64,000 nucleotides of DNA from Comamonas endophytica (GTDB lineage Bacteria > Pseudomonadota > Gammaproteobacteria > Burkholderiales > Burkholderiaceae_C), in contig NZ_CP106881.1 in the NCBI RefSeq assembly GCF_023634805.2, positions 372,001-436,000 on the forward strand. Direction: 5' to 3'. Below are positions 44,901-49,886 of this stretch, one piece after another. Each line of letters opens with the position of its first letter. The first letter of the stretch is position 1. The notes beneath the pieces are model-generated. The model was not told the DNA's origin and did no database searches. It was given only the letters and a program-made list of their open reading frames with translations. Position numbers and translations under genes: made by a program.

Positions 44901-45323
44901 GGCCAGCGCCAGGGGCGAAGTGCTTTCCAGGATACGGGCCAGGCGCACGAAGGTGCTGCCGCCCTCGCTGCCGCCGCCCAGCGTTGCGGCGGTGGGGTCG
45001 AGCTGCTCGAACGGATCCTGGCCGGCATTGATGGCCGCGATGATCTGGTCGATCTCGGCGGGCACCGGTGCAGCGACCGCGGCTTCCTGCGGCAGCGGCG
45101 GATTCACCAGGTCCGCAGTCAGCACCAGCTCCTGGTTCTCACCCACGATCAGCGGCGGCTGGCCGTCGGCCTGCAGCTGCACCGAGCCGCCCGAGGAGGT
45201 CACGATCACCGCGTCCGCGGGAATGCGCATGCCTTCATGGATCGGGGTGAGGCTGCCGTCGGTGCCCCGGATCCAGGCTTGTCCGGTGAGTTGCGTGACG
45301 AGAACGGTTTGTGCTGCGGCCAT
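26937..45323 (-). CDS. lapA: Giant LapA-type RTX adhesin with VCBS repeats (6128 aa)
   Basis: This is a surface adhesin for biofilm formation, exported by a type I system and held in the outer membrane by its N-terminus. The retention module covers about residues 1-110 and ends in DPTAATLGGG, with the di-alanine A112-A113 as the LapG cleavage site. Two single VCBS domains follow, then seven 213-aa units, twelve 211-aa units and four variable units of about 215 aa, each unit being two VCBS-type domains (about 48 in all). After a cadherin-like segment comes a non-repeated region of about 550-700 residues. The C-terminus has one RTX-like nonapeptide (SGNDTLIGTAEDD) and a type I secretion domain (FVWHQADAG; DVVKNFDAEGNDVLDLSDLL). 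There are no cysteine-based features. lapG and lapD follow; the regulator and exporter lie upstream. Confidence 0.95.
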   Translation of the reverse strand: MAAAQTVLVTQLTGQAWIRGTDGSLTPIHEGMRIPADAVIVTSSGGSVQLQADGQPPLIVGENQELVLTADLVNPPLPQEAAVAAPVPAEIDQIIAAINAGQDPFEQLDPTAATLGGGSEGGSTFVRLARILESTSPLALAFDTPTATATEVPLFSGAAEVQDDGQDAAQPAPAPATPQANADAGSVLEDAAQPLLGNVLANDTLGAGTLAEHQVALAGNGRGQYGQITLNADGSYSYQLDNSLPSVQSLAAGETATESFTYTLVDANGVSSSGSLTVTIVGTNDAPVLSGQVAIVVSEDQATPVTGQLTVTDVDASDTHIWTVANGGQGQYGNFTVDQTGRWTYVPGAGNADVQGLTAGQQLTDTITVTVSDGQGGTATQTVTVTIEGADDGAVVVPATPGSDLGSVTEDGTLTTRGKLNVTDPDAGQAVFVAQNVATTYGQFIIGTDGTWTYTLNNDNPAVQALGAGQTLTETHEVRTADGTTANVVITINGTNDVPTLGTGVASVTEDVAVSNGQLVTSGSVTITDIDAGQSSFQPAAVFNGTDTALGTLVFNTDGSYSYSVDNSKVQYLKTGESVVETYTVTSIDGSASTTISITINGADDGAVIVPATPGSDLGSVTEDGTLTTSGKLNVTDPDAGQSVFVAQNVATTYGQFIIGTDGTWTYTLNNDNPAVQALGAGQTLTETHEVRTADGTTANVAITINGTNDVPTLGTGVASVIEDVAVSNGQLVTSGVVSISDIDGGQNSFQPTAVFNGTGSALGTLVFNTDGTYSYSVDNSKVQYLKTGESVVETYTVTSIDGSASTTISITINGADDGAVIVPGVPGGDVGSVTEDGALSTSGKLNVTEPDAGQAVFVAQNVTTTYGQFTISTDGAWTYQLNNDNPAVQALGAGQTLTETREVRTADGTTANVVITINGTNDVPTLGTGVASVTEDVAVANGQLVASGVVSISDIDGGQNSFQPAAVFNGTGTALGTLVFNTDGTYSYSVDNSKVQYLKTGESVVETYTVTSIDGSASTTISITINGADDGAVIVPATPGSDLGSVTEDSTLTTSGKLNVVDPDAGQAVFVAQNVATTYGQFIIGTGGTWTYTLNNDNPAVQALGAGQTLTETHEVRTADGTTANVVITINGTNDVPTLGTGVASVTEDVAVSNGQLVTSGVVSISDIDGGQNSFQPTAVFNGTGSALGTLVFNTDGTYSYSVDNSKVQYLKTGESVVETYTVTSIDGSASTTISITINGADDGAVIVPGVPGGDVGSVTEDGALSTSGKLNVTEPDAGQAVFVAQNVTTTYGQFTISTDGAWTYQLNNDNPAVQALGAGQTLTETREVRTADGTTANVVITINGTNDVPTLGTGVASVTEDVAVANGQLVASGVVSISDIDGGQNSFQPAAVFNGTGTALGTLVFNTDGTYSYSVDNSKVQYLKTGESVVETYTVTSIDGSASTTISITINGADDGAVIVPATPGSDLGSVTEDGTLTTSGKLNVTDPDAGQAVFVVQNVATTYGQFTIGTDGTWTYTLNNDNPAVQALGAGQTLTETREVRTADGTTANVVITINGTNDVPTLGTGVASVTEDVAVSNGQLVTSGSVTITDIDAGQNSFQAAAVFNGTGTALGTLVFNTDGSYSYSVDNSKVQYLKTGESVVETYTVTSIDGSASTTISITINGADDGAVIVPATPGSDLGSVTEDSTLTTSGKLNVVDPDAGQAVFVAQNVATTYGRFTIGTDGTWTYTLNNDNPAVQALGAGQTLTETHEVRTADGTTANVVITINGTNDVPTLGTGVASVAEDVAVSNGQLVTSGVVSISDIDAGENSFQPAAVFNGTGTALGTLVFNTDGSYSYSVDNSKVQYLKTGQSVVETYTVTSVDGSATTTIAITINGADDGAVIVPATPGSDRGTVTEDGQLTTSGKLNVTDPDAGQAAFTPQTNAAGTHGSFSIDASGNWSYALNNSDSAVQQLGANETLTERFTVTTIDGTTAIVTVTIQGTNDIPVLSGELTGTVTEDGTQTANGQLSTSDVDANDTHSYSVIGSATGTYGSFSVDSTGKWTYQLDNAAAQALKAGDTRTETYTVQVSDGHGGTDTQSVTVTINGSDDGAVVTPATPGSDRGTVTEDGQLTTSGKLNVTDPDAGQAAFTPQTNAAGTHGSFSIDADGNWSYALNNSDSAVQQLGANETLTERFTVTTIDGTTAIVSVTIQGTNDIPVLSGELTGTVTEDGTQTANGQLSTSDVDANDTHSYSVIGSATGTYGSFSVDSTGKWTYQLDNAAAQALKAGDTRTETYTVQVSDGHGGTDTQSVTVTINGSDDGAVVTPATPGSDRGTVTEDGQLTTSGKLNVVDPDAGQAAFTPVTGQAGNHGSFSIDASGNWSYALNNSDSAVQQLGANETLTERFTVTTIDGTTAIVSVTIQGTNDIPVLSGELTGTVTEDGTQTANGQLSTSDVDANDTHSYAVVGSATGTYGSFSVDSTGKWTYQLDNAAAQALKAGDTRTETYTVQVSDGHGGTDTQSVTVTINGSDDGAVVTPATPGSDGGTVTEDGTLTTSGKLNVTDPDAGQAAFTPQTNAAGTHGSFSIDASGNWSYALNNSDSAVQQLGANETLTERFTVTTIDGTTAIVTVTIQGTNDIPVLSGELTGTVTEDGTQTANGQLSTSDVDANDTHSYSVIGSATGTYGSFSVDSTGKWTYQLDNAAAQALKAGDTRTETYQVQVSDGHGGTDTQSVTVTINGSDDGAVVTPATPGSDGGTVTEDGTLTTSGKLNVTDPDAGQAAFTPQTNAAGTHGSFSIDASGNWGYALNNSDSAVQQLGANETLTERFTVTTIDGTTAIVTVTIQGTNDIPVLSGELTGTVTEDGTQTANGQLSTSDVDANDTHSYSVIGSATGTYGSFSVDSTGKWTYQLDNAAAQALKAGDTRTETYTVQVSDGHGGTDTQSVTVTINGSDDGAVVTPATPGSDGGTVTEDGQLTTSGKLNVVDPDAGQAAFTPQTNAAGTHGSFSIDADGNWSYALNNSDSAVQQLGANETLTERFTVTTIDGTTAIVTVTIQGTNDIPVLSGELTGTVTEDGTQTANGQLSTSDVDANDTHSYAVVGSATGTYGSFSVDSTGKWTYQLDNAAAQALKAGDTRTETYQVQVSDGHGGTDTQSVTVTINGSDDGAVVTPATPGSDGGTVTEDGTLTTSGKLNVVDPDAGQAAFTPQTNAAGTYGSFSIDADGNWGYALNNSDSAVQQLGANETLTERFTVTTIDGTTAIVSVTIQGTNDIPVLSGELTGTVTEDGTQTANGQLSTSDVDANDTHSYAVVGSATGTYGSFSVDSTGKWTYQLDNAAAQALKAGDTRTETYQVQVSDGNGGTDTKDITVTILGADDGAVVTPAAPGSDRGTVTEDGQLTTSGKLNVVDPDAGQAAFMPQTNAAGTHGSFSIDANGNWGYALNNSDSAVQQLGANETLTERFTVTTIDGTTAIVTVTIQGTNDIPVLSGELTGTVTEDGTQTANGQLSTSDVDANDTHSYAVVGSATGTYGSFSVDSTGKWTYQLDNAAAQALKAGDTRTETYQVQVSDGNGGTDTKDITVTILGADDGAVVTPAAPGSDRGTVTEDSQLTTSGKLNVTDPDAGQAAFTPVTGQAGNHGSFSIDANGNWSYALNNSDSAVQQLGANETLTETFEVTTIDGTTAIVTVTIQGTNDIPVLSGELTGTVTEDGTQTANGQLSTSDVDANDTHSYAVVGSATGTYGSFSVDSTGKWTYQLDNAAAQALKAGDTRTETYQVQVSDGHGGTDTQSVTVTINGSDDGAVVTPATPGSDRGIVTEDGTLNTSGKLNVVDPDAGQAAFTPQTNAAGTHGSFSIDANGNWGYALNNSDSAVQQLGANETLTERFTVTTIDGTTAIVTVTIQGTNDIPVLSGELTGTVTEDGMQTANGQLSTSDVDANDTHSYAVVGSATGTYGSFNVDSTGKWTYTLDSAAAQALKAGDTRTETYQVQVSDGNGGTDTQSVTVTINGSDDGAVVTPATPGSDRGTVTEDGQLTTSGKLDVVDPDAGQAAFTPQTNAAGTHGSFSIDADGNWSYALNNSDSAVQQLGANETLTERFTVTTIDGTTAIVTVTIQGTNDIPVLSGELTGTVTEDGTQTANGQLSTSDVDANDTHSYAVVGSATGTYGSFSVDSTGKWTYQLDNAAAQALKAGDTRTETYQVQVSDGHGGTDTQSVTVTINGSDDGAVVTPATPGSDGGTVTEDGTLTTSGKLNVVDPDAGQAAFTPQTNAAGTHGSFSIDADGNWSYALNNSDSAVQQLGANETLTERFTVTTIDGTTAIVTVTIQGTNDIPVLSGELTGTVTEDGTQTANGQLSTSDVDANDTHSYSVIGSATGTYGSFNVDSTGKWTYTLDNAAAQALKAGDTRTETYTVQVSDGHGGTDTKSVTVTINGSDDRAVVTPATPGSDRGTVTEDGQLTTSGKLNVVDPDAGQAVFVAQNNVTATYGKFGIDASGNWKYELNNSHAAVQALGAGKTLTETREVTTADGTKSSVVITIQGTNDVPTLTGSMKSLSEDGETVQGKLQTSGVVAISDVDAGESSFRPGAAFTSSTATNGAQLGTLVFDTNGSYSYSVDSSKVQYLKAGESVVETYTVTSLDGSATTTIQITIDGSDDGAVVTGDDIAALKEDTKTDASGKLSVTDADAGQSFFAEQRDVSVQYGKFTITRDGNWTYRLNNEDPVIQRLGEGQRLTETVTVRTADGTPAQVYVTITGTNDLPQLSQADKTITENPNAAGGVLTVVDSLTITDADEGQAKFQSGAVLSRVEGSVLAANTALGVLTFNADGSYRYSVDNSKVDYLKTGESVVETYTVTSFDRTTTSTIVIRIQGADSGAVITPATPGSDKGSVTEDGQLVASGKLDVVDPDAGQAVFVAQNNVTTTYGKFSIDASGNWRYELNNSNAAVQALGAGQVLTETREVVTADGTRSSVVITINGTNDIPSLGTATGAVKEDVGVVGGKLVTSGSVTISDVDTGESSFKAGAAFTGSTAANGAQLGTLVFGTDGTYSYSVDNSKVQYLKTGESVVETYTVTSKDNSASTTITITIHGTDDGAVIRPATPGSDKGSVTEDGQLAASGKLDVVDPDAGQAVFVAQKNATTTYGTFSIDTQGNWTYTLNNANPVVQALGAGQVLTETREVTTADGSRSSVVITINGTNDVPTLGTSTRSVTEDVGVVGGKLVTSGSVTISDVDSGESSFKAGAAFTGSTAANGAQLGALVFNTDGTYSYSVDNSKVQYLKAGQSVVETYTVTSKDNSATTTITITINGANEAPVVQAVTAATPEDTMVAVALRGTDADGNIVSFQISSLPDARYGLLYKDAAGKVLLTTQDVIAASNNGATVYFKPTPDWSGTTTFGYSAKDNEGLVSASNATGTVTVTPVADTPVVNLTVGAGSNPVTTVIDTTTVTATNTGHTVTATNADGTKGVVSVVTGTNHDGFGVSGNVANNGGAASTEVAGNGTVSESVTVAFKVPVTKITVQFAWLAATEQARYRMYDEAGKLIKTDIIQGRTDTVEEQFTLTTPVGSTIGKIVFDAPRNGDDYLVHKVTYTTATTYPLTITADPRDLDYSESITRVVVEVPVGVTLSAGTQVDATHWSLPLTSTGSYSVNVDATTKAVTITGLNMTVPENVTVGELKVVATAADGSSTADASFTYRDVPVARDDKATATLTSTTTPAKQDTLAAFSSGETTAWRFNSGTTVDKDTASLATQTVLRSDQGKWLTTSLQGTTLDAQNSASKLILTDNGGSSSTDAQVVTPVYTPTVQGTTLQFDVVNASNIGAYDSATWQLVRSTDGGNTWTSAQVGSLTAGSMVTGPLDAGSSYRIILTVNDRTSFNGNFSVEFDNFVANVPATSDIVWSSAALNGSVSDNDSWGTLGNTSTLAVNVNGAWVNASAGGTTVAGDYGTLVLKSDGSYTYTPTASAAGAGKVDHFEYRLTQADGDTDTANLDITINATGPGAVTASAMSRMASTVESENAHEVHSTSGNDTLIGTAEDDLFVWHQADAGTAARPAVDVVKNFDAEGNDVLDLSDLLQGEEASTDLSKFLHLETRTEADGTTIDTVLKVSTAGTLDAHGNGFNQQILIEGVDLTGASHDQNAMIKDLIDQGKLKVDQS
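27430..29480 (-). other. Non-repetitive distal region of LapA
   Basis: This part of lapA does not match the flanking VCBS units. It begins with a cadherin-like domain (NGANEAPVVQAVTAATPEDT). A segment with VTKITVQFAWLAATEQARYR and GSTIGKIVFDAPRNGDDYLV follows, which reads like a beta-sandwich carbohydrate-binding fold. A domain with TTLQFDVVNASNIGAYDSAT comes after that. As the only unique part near the C-terminus, it is the best candidate for the ligand-binding tip. The fold assignments are impressions, not search results. Confidence 0.5.
32055..39650 (-). repeat. Twelve tandem 633-bp units in lapA
   Basis: Twelve head-to-tail copies, each exactly 633 bp (211 codons), encode paired VCBS domains. 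The first is marked by GTVTEDGQLTTSGKLNV and the second by GELTGTVTEDGTQTANGQLS. Copies differ at scattered sites in a mosaic way. For example, a PVTGQAGNHGSF variant occurs in two non-adjacent units (near 34460 and 38265), and a TKDITVTILGADDGAVV variant in two adjacent units (near 34630 and 35265). Confidence 0.92.
40951..41849 (-). repeat. 899-bp perfect duplication, copy 1
   Basis: Read base by base, 40951-41849 is identical to 42229-43127, at an offset of exactly two units (1278 bp). Differences begin immediately outside both ends. Confidence 0.9.
42229..43127 (-). repeat. 899-bp perfect duplication, copy 2
   Basis: This is the second copy of the 899-bp identical stretch. The sequence beyond it (to about 43500) stays very similar to the first copy's continuation but with scattered substitutions. 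Confidence 0.9.
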
Positions 45324-45395
45324 GGTGCTCTGAAACTCCAGTAGGAACCGGGGAAGCGCCAGGCGGTCGGCACTTCTCCCATATTTGGATGAATA

Positions 45396-45438
45396 GTAGG
45401 TGTGGGCCTACAGTTGCGCTATTGGCGTCGCGGCCAAT
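45396..45438 (-). promoter_or_regulatory. Two inverted repeats in the lapA upstream region
   Basis: GTAGG (45396-45400) with CCTAC (45407-45411), and ATTGGC (45421-45426) with GCCAAT (45433-45438, 6-6-6 spacing), are both perfect. They lie 70-115 bp upstream of the lapA ATG and downstream of the terminator at 45464, so they are in the right place to be operators for lapA, perhaps for the adjacent LuxR-type regulator. A TACTAT on the minus strand near 45393-45398 could be a -10. Confidence 0.4.
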
Positions 45439-45463
45439 ACACGCAGCTTCGTGGGCCTGGAAC

Positions 45464-45500
45464 GAAAAAACCCAAGCGCCGCATAAGCCGGGCTTGGGTT
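45464..45500 (-). terminator. Rho-independent terminator after the luxR-type gene
   Basis: AACCCAAGC (45469-45477) and GCTTGGGTT (45492-45500) form a 9-bp stem, followed on the minus strand by TTTTTCG. It separates the exporter-regulator transcript from lapA, so lapA must have its own promoter. Confidence 0.8.
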
Positions 45501-45527
45501 CCAAAGAAGAAATTCCAGCGCGCGCGT

Positions 45528-46202
45528 TCAGGCCGTCTGCTGACGCCCTATGCCGTGCACCTTGAGTGCCAGCATCAGGCGGTCGCTGACCTGCAGCTTC
45601 TCGAAGACCGCCGACAGATGCGCGCGCACCGTGCGCTCGCTGATCGACATGCGAGCGGCAATCTCCGCGTTGCTCTCGCCCAGCGAGGCATAGCGCGCCA
45701 CCTCCTGCTCGCGCGGAGACAACGCCACGGCCCAGTGGTTCCGGGGCTCGGGCAGGCGCGCATCCACATCGCGCAGCAGGCGCTGCAGCAGCGAGCGCCC
45801 CATCCAGATGTTGCCGCCCGCCATGCTCTGCAGCATCTGCGAGAGCGTTTCGGCACTGGACTGCGCATGCCCATAACCGCAAGCGCCCTTGGCCAGCAGC
45901 TGGCGCCCCTCCTCATCGCTCGGGCGGTTGCTCAGCACCAGGACCCTCGCGTCCTGCAGCAGTGCGCTCCACTGCGCATCGCCGGCTGCCGGCAGCTGGG
46001 GCAGCGCGGCATCGAGCACCACCAGGCTGCGGCCCTGCTGCGTCCAGCGCTGCAGGTCGGCCAGGCGCTGGCCGCGCGCCGGCAGCCACTGGGGGCCGGC
46101 AATCCGCTGCCAGCCATGCCACAGCGCGGCGTCCTGGGTCAGCATCAGCACCGGCAATGCATTCATACGGTTATCTGGCAAGGGACTTTGCACGTCGGTC
46201 AT
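45528..46202 (-). CDS. LuxR-type regulator with a degenerate receiver domain
   Basis: The 224-aa product has a C-terminal LuxR/FixJ helix-turn-helix that is fully conserved (LSPREQEVARYASLGESNAE; SISERTVRAHLSAVFEKLQV). The N-terminal receiver-like domain keeps an Asp in VVLDAALPQL. It lacks the usual acidic pair (LMLTQDAA) and the conserved lysine (GACGYGHAQSS), so normal phosphotransfer control is doubtful. It lies between lapC and lapA and probably regulates the adhesin. ATG 46202 is chosen; a GTG at 46229 and an ATG at 46166 are alternatives. No partner kinase is nearby. Confidence 0.85.
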   Translation of the reverse strand: MTDVQSPLPDNRMNALPVLMLTQDAALWHGWQRIAGPQWLPARGQRLADLQRWTQQGRSLVVLDAALPQLPAAGDAQWSALLQDARVLVLSNRPSDEEGRQLLAKGACGYGHAQSSAETLSQMLQSMAGGNIWMGRSLLQRLLRDVDARLPEPRNHWAVALSPREQEVARYASLGESNAEIAARMSISERTVRAHLSAVFEKLQVSDRLMLALKVHGIGRQQTA

Positions 46203-46233
46203 GCTCGGCTGATTCTTCTCTGTGCGCACGGGT

Positions 46234-47664
46234 TCAGCGCTCGGTCAATGCATTGGATTTGGTGCGCAGGATGGGCTTGAGCAGGTACTGCAGCAGCGTG
46301 CGCTTGCCGGTGAGGATGTGCACGTCGGCCTGCATGCCGGGAATGATCGGGCGCGAGTCGTCGCCCACCGTGGCCCTGTCGGTGCGTACCTTCACCACAT
46401 AGAAGGAATTGCCCTTCTCGTCGGTGACGGTGTTGGCGCCGATCTGCTCGAGCCGGCCTTGCAGCCCGCCGTAGATCGCGAAGTCATAGGCGGAGAACTT
46501 CACCTCGGCCTCCTGGCCCGGGTGCAGGAAGCCGATGTCGCGCGGATTGATCTGCACCTCCATCAGCAGCGTGTCGTCGAGCGGCACGATGTCCAGGATG
46601 TCCTTGCCCGGCTGCACCACGCCGCCGACGGTGTTGGCCATCAGCGTGTTCACGGTGCCGCGCACCGGCGAACGCACTTCCGCGAGCCGCACGCGGTCCT
46701 GCAGCGCCAGCTGGCCCTGCTCGAGCGTGCCCAGCTTGCCGCGGGTTTCGGACAGTTCGGCACGCGCCAGGTTGCGCGCCGTCAGCTCAGACTCCTGGAT
46801 CTTGCGTTCGGCTTCCTGGATGGCCGCCTGGATGCGGCCGATCTGCGCGCCGGCCGCACGGGCCTCGCCGCAAAACCGCGCCACGTCGCGCTGCAGCCGC
46901 AACAGATCGACTTCGGACACCGCCCCGCTCTGCAGCAGCGGCCGCGTGACCCGCAGCTCTTCCGAGGTCAGGTTGCAGCTCGACGTCGCCTGGTCGCGGT
47001 TGGCCTGGCTCTCGCGCAGCTCCTGCTGGCGCTGGCGCAGCTGGTCGCGCGCGATGTTGACGGTGGCGTTGAGCTCCTGCGTGCGGGTCTCCCACAGGCG
47101 CCGCTCCTGCTCCACGATCTGCGGCGCGGCCGTCTGCAGCGCGGGCGGCACATTGAAGGCCTCGCCCGAGGCCAGCGCCTGCAGCCGCGCGGCCTTGGCC
47201 TGCAGTGCCAGCAGTTCGGCGCGGTTCTCGCCCAGCGAGGAGCTGTAGCGCGTGGGATCGATGCGCAGCAGCACCTGGTCCTTTTCCACGCGCTCGCCCG
47301 GGCGCACCAGGATCTCCTGGACGATGCCGCCATCGAGGCTTTGCACCACCTGCACCTGGCGCGAGGGCACGACCTTGCCCTGCCCGCGCACCACCTCGTC
47401 GATATGGCCGAAGGCTGCCCACAGCAGCAGCGCCAGCAGCGCCAGCAGCGATACCCAGATCAGCAGCCGCGATCCGCGCGCCTCCTGCTGGCCCGCTGCC
47501 CACTGGGCATCGGCCTTGAGGTCGCCGCTGTCGTGCGTGCCCACGCTCCGGCTGTCGTCGAGCAGCCAGTGGGAGAGCTGCTGCGAGCGCTCGCGCAGCG
47601 CCGTCTTCCTCTTCGCGCCGGTTGTCACCGCCTGCCCGGCGGGAGTTGTTTTGTCCTGCTTCAT
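46234..47664 (-). CDS. lapC: LapC/HlyD-type membrane fusion protein of the adhesin exporter
   Basis: This is the periplasmic adaptor of the type I secretion system that exports LapA. The 476-aa product has one N-terminal membrane helix (about residues 70-90, LLIWVSLLALLALLLWAAFG). A long coiled-coil region rich in Glu/Gln/Arg follows, then a barrel domain with the HlyD signature GMQADVHILTGKRTLLQYLL near the end. The ATG overlaps the lapB stop by 4 bp, so the two are translationally coupled. Confidence 0.95.
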   Translation of the reverse strand: MKQDKTTPAGQAVTTGAKRKTALRERSQQLSHWLLDDSRSVGTHDSGDLKADAQWAAGQQEARGSRLLIWVSLLALLALLLWAAFGHIDEVVRGQGKVVPSRQVQVVQSLDGGIVQEILVRPGERVEKDQVLLRIDPTRYSSSLGENRAELLALQAKAARLQALASGEAFNVPPALQTAAPQIVEQERRLWETRTQELNATVNIARDQLRQRQQELRESQANRDQATSSCNLTSEELRVTRPLLQSGAVSEVDLLRLQRDVARFCGEARAAGAQIGRIQAAIQEAERKIQESELTARNLARAELSETRGKLGTLEQGQLALQDRVRLAEVRSPVRGTVNTLMANTVGGVVQPGKDILDIVPLDDTLLMEVQINPRDIGFLHPGQEAEVKFSAYDFAIYGGLQGRLEQIGANTVTDEKGNSFYVVKVRTDRATVGDDSRPIIPGMQADVHILTGKRTLLQYLLKPILRTKSNALTER

Positions 47665-49886
47665 GCCCGGCCTCCGGTTGCGCCAATGCGGCCTTGCTTC
47701 AGGGCTTCGATGACCTGGTCCTTGGCGCCATCGGCGACGATGCGGCCGCCGTCGATCACGATCAGGCGGTCCACCAGGGTCAGCAGCGCCGTGCGGTGCG
47801 TCACCAGCAGCACCGTCTTGCCTTCGGAGGCTTCCTGCAGCCGGCGCTTGAGCTGGGCTTCGCTCTGGTTGTCCAGGTTGCTGCTGGGTTCGTCGAGCAG
47901 CAGGATCGGAGGATCGTTGATGAGGGCGCGCGCCACCGCGATCGACTGGCGCTGGCCGCCCGAAAGCGACTCGCCGCGCTCGCCGATGTTCATGCCGTAG
48001 CCCTTGGGGTTGTGCGCCGCAAAATCATCCACGCCGGCAATGCGCGCCGCGTGCAGCATCTCGCGCTCGCCCGCCTGCGGCGCGCCGATCAGCAGGTTGT
48101 GCTTGAGGCTGCCGTAGAACAGCATCGGGTCCTGCGGCACATGGCCGATGGCGCGGCGCAGGTCCACCGGATCGATCTGGCGCGCATCCACGCCATCGAT
48201 CAGCACCGCGCCTTCGGTGGGCTGGTACAGGCCCAGCACCAGCTTCTCCAGCGTCGTCTTGCCCGAGCCGATGCGGCCGATCAGGCCCACGCGTTCGCCG
48301 GGCTTGACGGAAAAGCTCACGCCCGCGAGAGCGGCCTGGTCGCTGCCTGGATAGTTGAAGCTGACGTTGCGGAATTCGATGGCGCCGCGCAGGTCCGGCC
48401 GCGCCACGTATTCGCGCTCCGGCCCGTGCTCCACCGGCATCTTCATGTAGTTGTCGATGGAATGCAGCGAGGTGCGCGCATTGTGGAACTGCATCATCAG
48501 CCCCGCCACCTGGCCGAAGGGCGCGAGGGTGCGCCCGGCAATCATCGACGCGGCGATGATGCCGCCCATCGACAGCGCCGAATCCTGCACCTGGTACACG
48601 CCGATGATCACCACCGCCACGCTCACCAGCTGCTGCATGGCCTGCACGAAGTTCACCGTGCCCGAGGAGATGAACTTGATCTTGCCGCCCATGTACGCGA
48701 TGTACTGGGTCGAGCTCTCCCACAGGCGCTGCACGCCGCTCTGGGCATTGAGCGTCTTCACGGCCTCCAGATTGGTCAGCGACTCGACCAGCAGCGCATT
48801 GCGCTGCGACGCCGCCTGGAAGGTCTTGAGCGTGAGGCTTTCCATGCGCGCCTGTGCCCAGAAGGACACCGCCAGGATGGCGAGGATCGCCACCACCGGA
48901 GGAATCAGCATCCACGGCGAAATCCACAGCAGCGCCAGCAGGAACAGCAGCACGAAAGGCAGGTCGACCAGCGTCGTCAGGCTGGCCGAGGCAATGAAAT
49001 CGCGCACCGACTCGAAGGAGCGCAGGTTGGCGGCAAAGGAGCCCACGGAGGCCGGGCGGGCCTCCATGCGCAGGTCGAGCACGCGCTCCATGATCTGCGC
49101 CGACAGCTGCACGTCCACGCGCTTGCTGGCCGAATCGACCACGTAGGCGCGCGCCGTGCTCAGCACGAAATTGAAGACCAGCACCAGCGAGATGCCGATG
49201 GCCAGCACCCACATCGTCTCGACCGCGTTGTTGGGCACGACACGGTCGTAGACGTTCATGCTGAACAGCGGCATGGCCAGCGCGAACAGGTTGATCAGGA
49301 TCGCCGCCAGCAGCGCGTCGCGGTACAGGCGCCGGTTGTCCAGCACCACGGCCCAGAACCAGTGGCCGCTGCGCGGCTCCAGCCCCTTTTGCACCGAGCG
49401 CTGCTCGAAGCGGAACTGCGGGCGCACGAAGCACATCATGCCGGTGTAGTCCTGCAGCAGCGCCGCGCGATCGACCTCGACCGGGCTGTCGATCTCGGGG
49501 TACTGCACCAGCAGCCGGCCGTTGTCCAGCATCTTGAGCAGCAGGCAGGCACGGTTGCCGTCGAGGATCAGTATCGCCGGCAGCAGCCCCTCGGGCACGC
49601 CCTCGATCCCGCGCTGCACGATGCGCGTGGTGAAATTCGCGCGCGCCGCGGCGCGTGCCAGCAGCGAGGGCGTCAGCCGCTGGTCGACTAGCGGCAGGCC
49701 ATTGCTCAGCGCCTGCGCGGAATAGGGATTGCCATGCAGATGGGTCAGCTGCACCAGGCATTCCAGCAGCGGATCGGAATGCGCCCCGCCGCCGGCCTCG
49801 GGCATGGGCCCCGGGCCCTTGGCCGTTGCCGATGGATCTTCAGGCATCTCGAATTCTGAATCAGGCATCTGCACCCATCCCCTCAC
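47661..49886 (-). CDS. lapB: LapB-type ABC exporter (peptidase-like domain, permease and ATPase)
   Basis: This is the inner-membrane engine of the adhesin exporter. The 741-aa product has an N-terminal C39-like domain without the catalytic cysteine (about 30-150), as in exporters of uncleaved RTX proteins. A six-helix membrane domain follows, then an ATPase with Walker A GLIGRIGSGKTT, signature SLSGGQRQSIAVARAL and Walker B ILLLDEPSSNLD. I use the GTG at 49886 because it overlaps the stop of the upstream small gene (GTGA); an ATG at 49868 with a GAGGGG ribosome-binding site is a good alternative. Confidence 0.94.
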   Translation of the reverse strand: MRGWVQMPDSEFEMPEDPSATAKGPGPMPEAGGGAHSDPLLECLVQLTHLHGNPYSAQALSNGLPLVDQRLTPSLLARAAARANFTTRIVQRGIEGVPEGLLPAILILDGNRACLLLKMLDNGRLLVQYPEIDSPVEVDRAALLQDYTGMMCFVRPQFRFEQRSVQKGLEPRSGHWFWAVVLDNRRLYRDALLAAILINLFALAMPLFSMNVYDRVVPNNAVETMWVLAIGISLVLVFNFVLSTARAYVVDSASKRVDVQLSAQIMERVLDLRMEARPASVGSFAANLRSFESVRDFIASASLTTLVDLPFVLLFLLALLWISPWMLIPPVVAILAILAVSFWAQARMESLTLKTFQAASQRNALLVESLTNLEAVKTLNAQSGVQRLWESSTQYIAYMGGKIKFISSGTVNFVQAMQQLVSVAVVIIGVYQVQDSALSMGGIIAASMIAGRTLAPFGQVAGLMMQFHNARTSLHSIDNYMKMPVEHGPEREYVARPDLRGAIEFRNVSFNYPGSDQAALAGVSFSVKPGERVGLIGRIGSGKTTLEKLVLGLYQPTEGAVLIDGVDARQIDPVDLRRAIGHVPQDPMLFYGSLKHNLLIGAPQAGEREMLHAARIAGVDDFAAHNPKGYGMNIGERGESLSGGQRQSIAVARALINDPPILLLDEPSSNLDNQSEAQLKRRLQEASEGKTVLLVTHRTALLTLVDRLIVIDGGRIVADGAKDQVIEALKQGRIGATGGRA

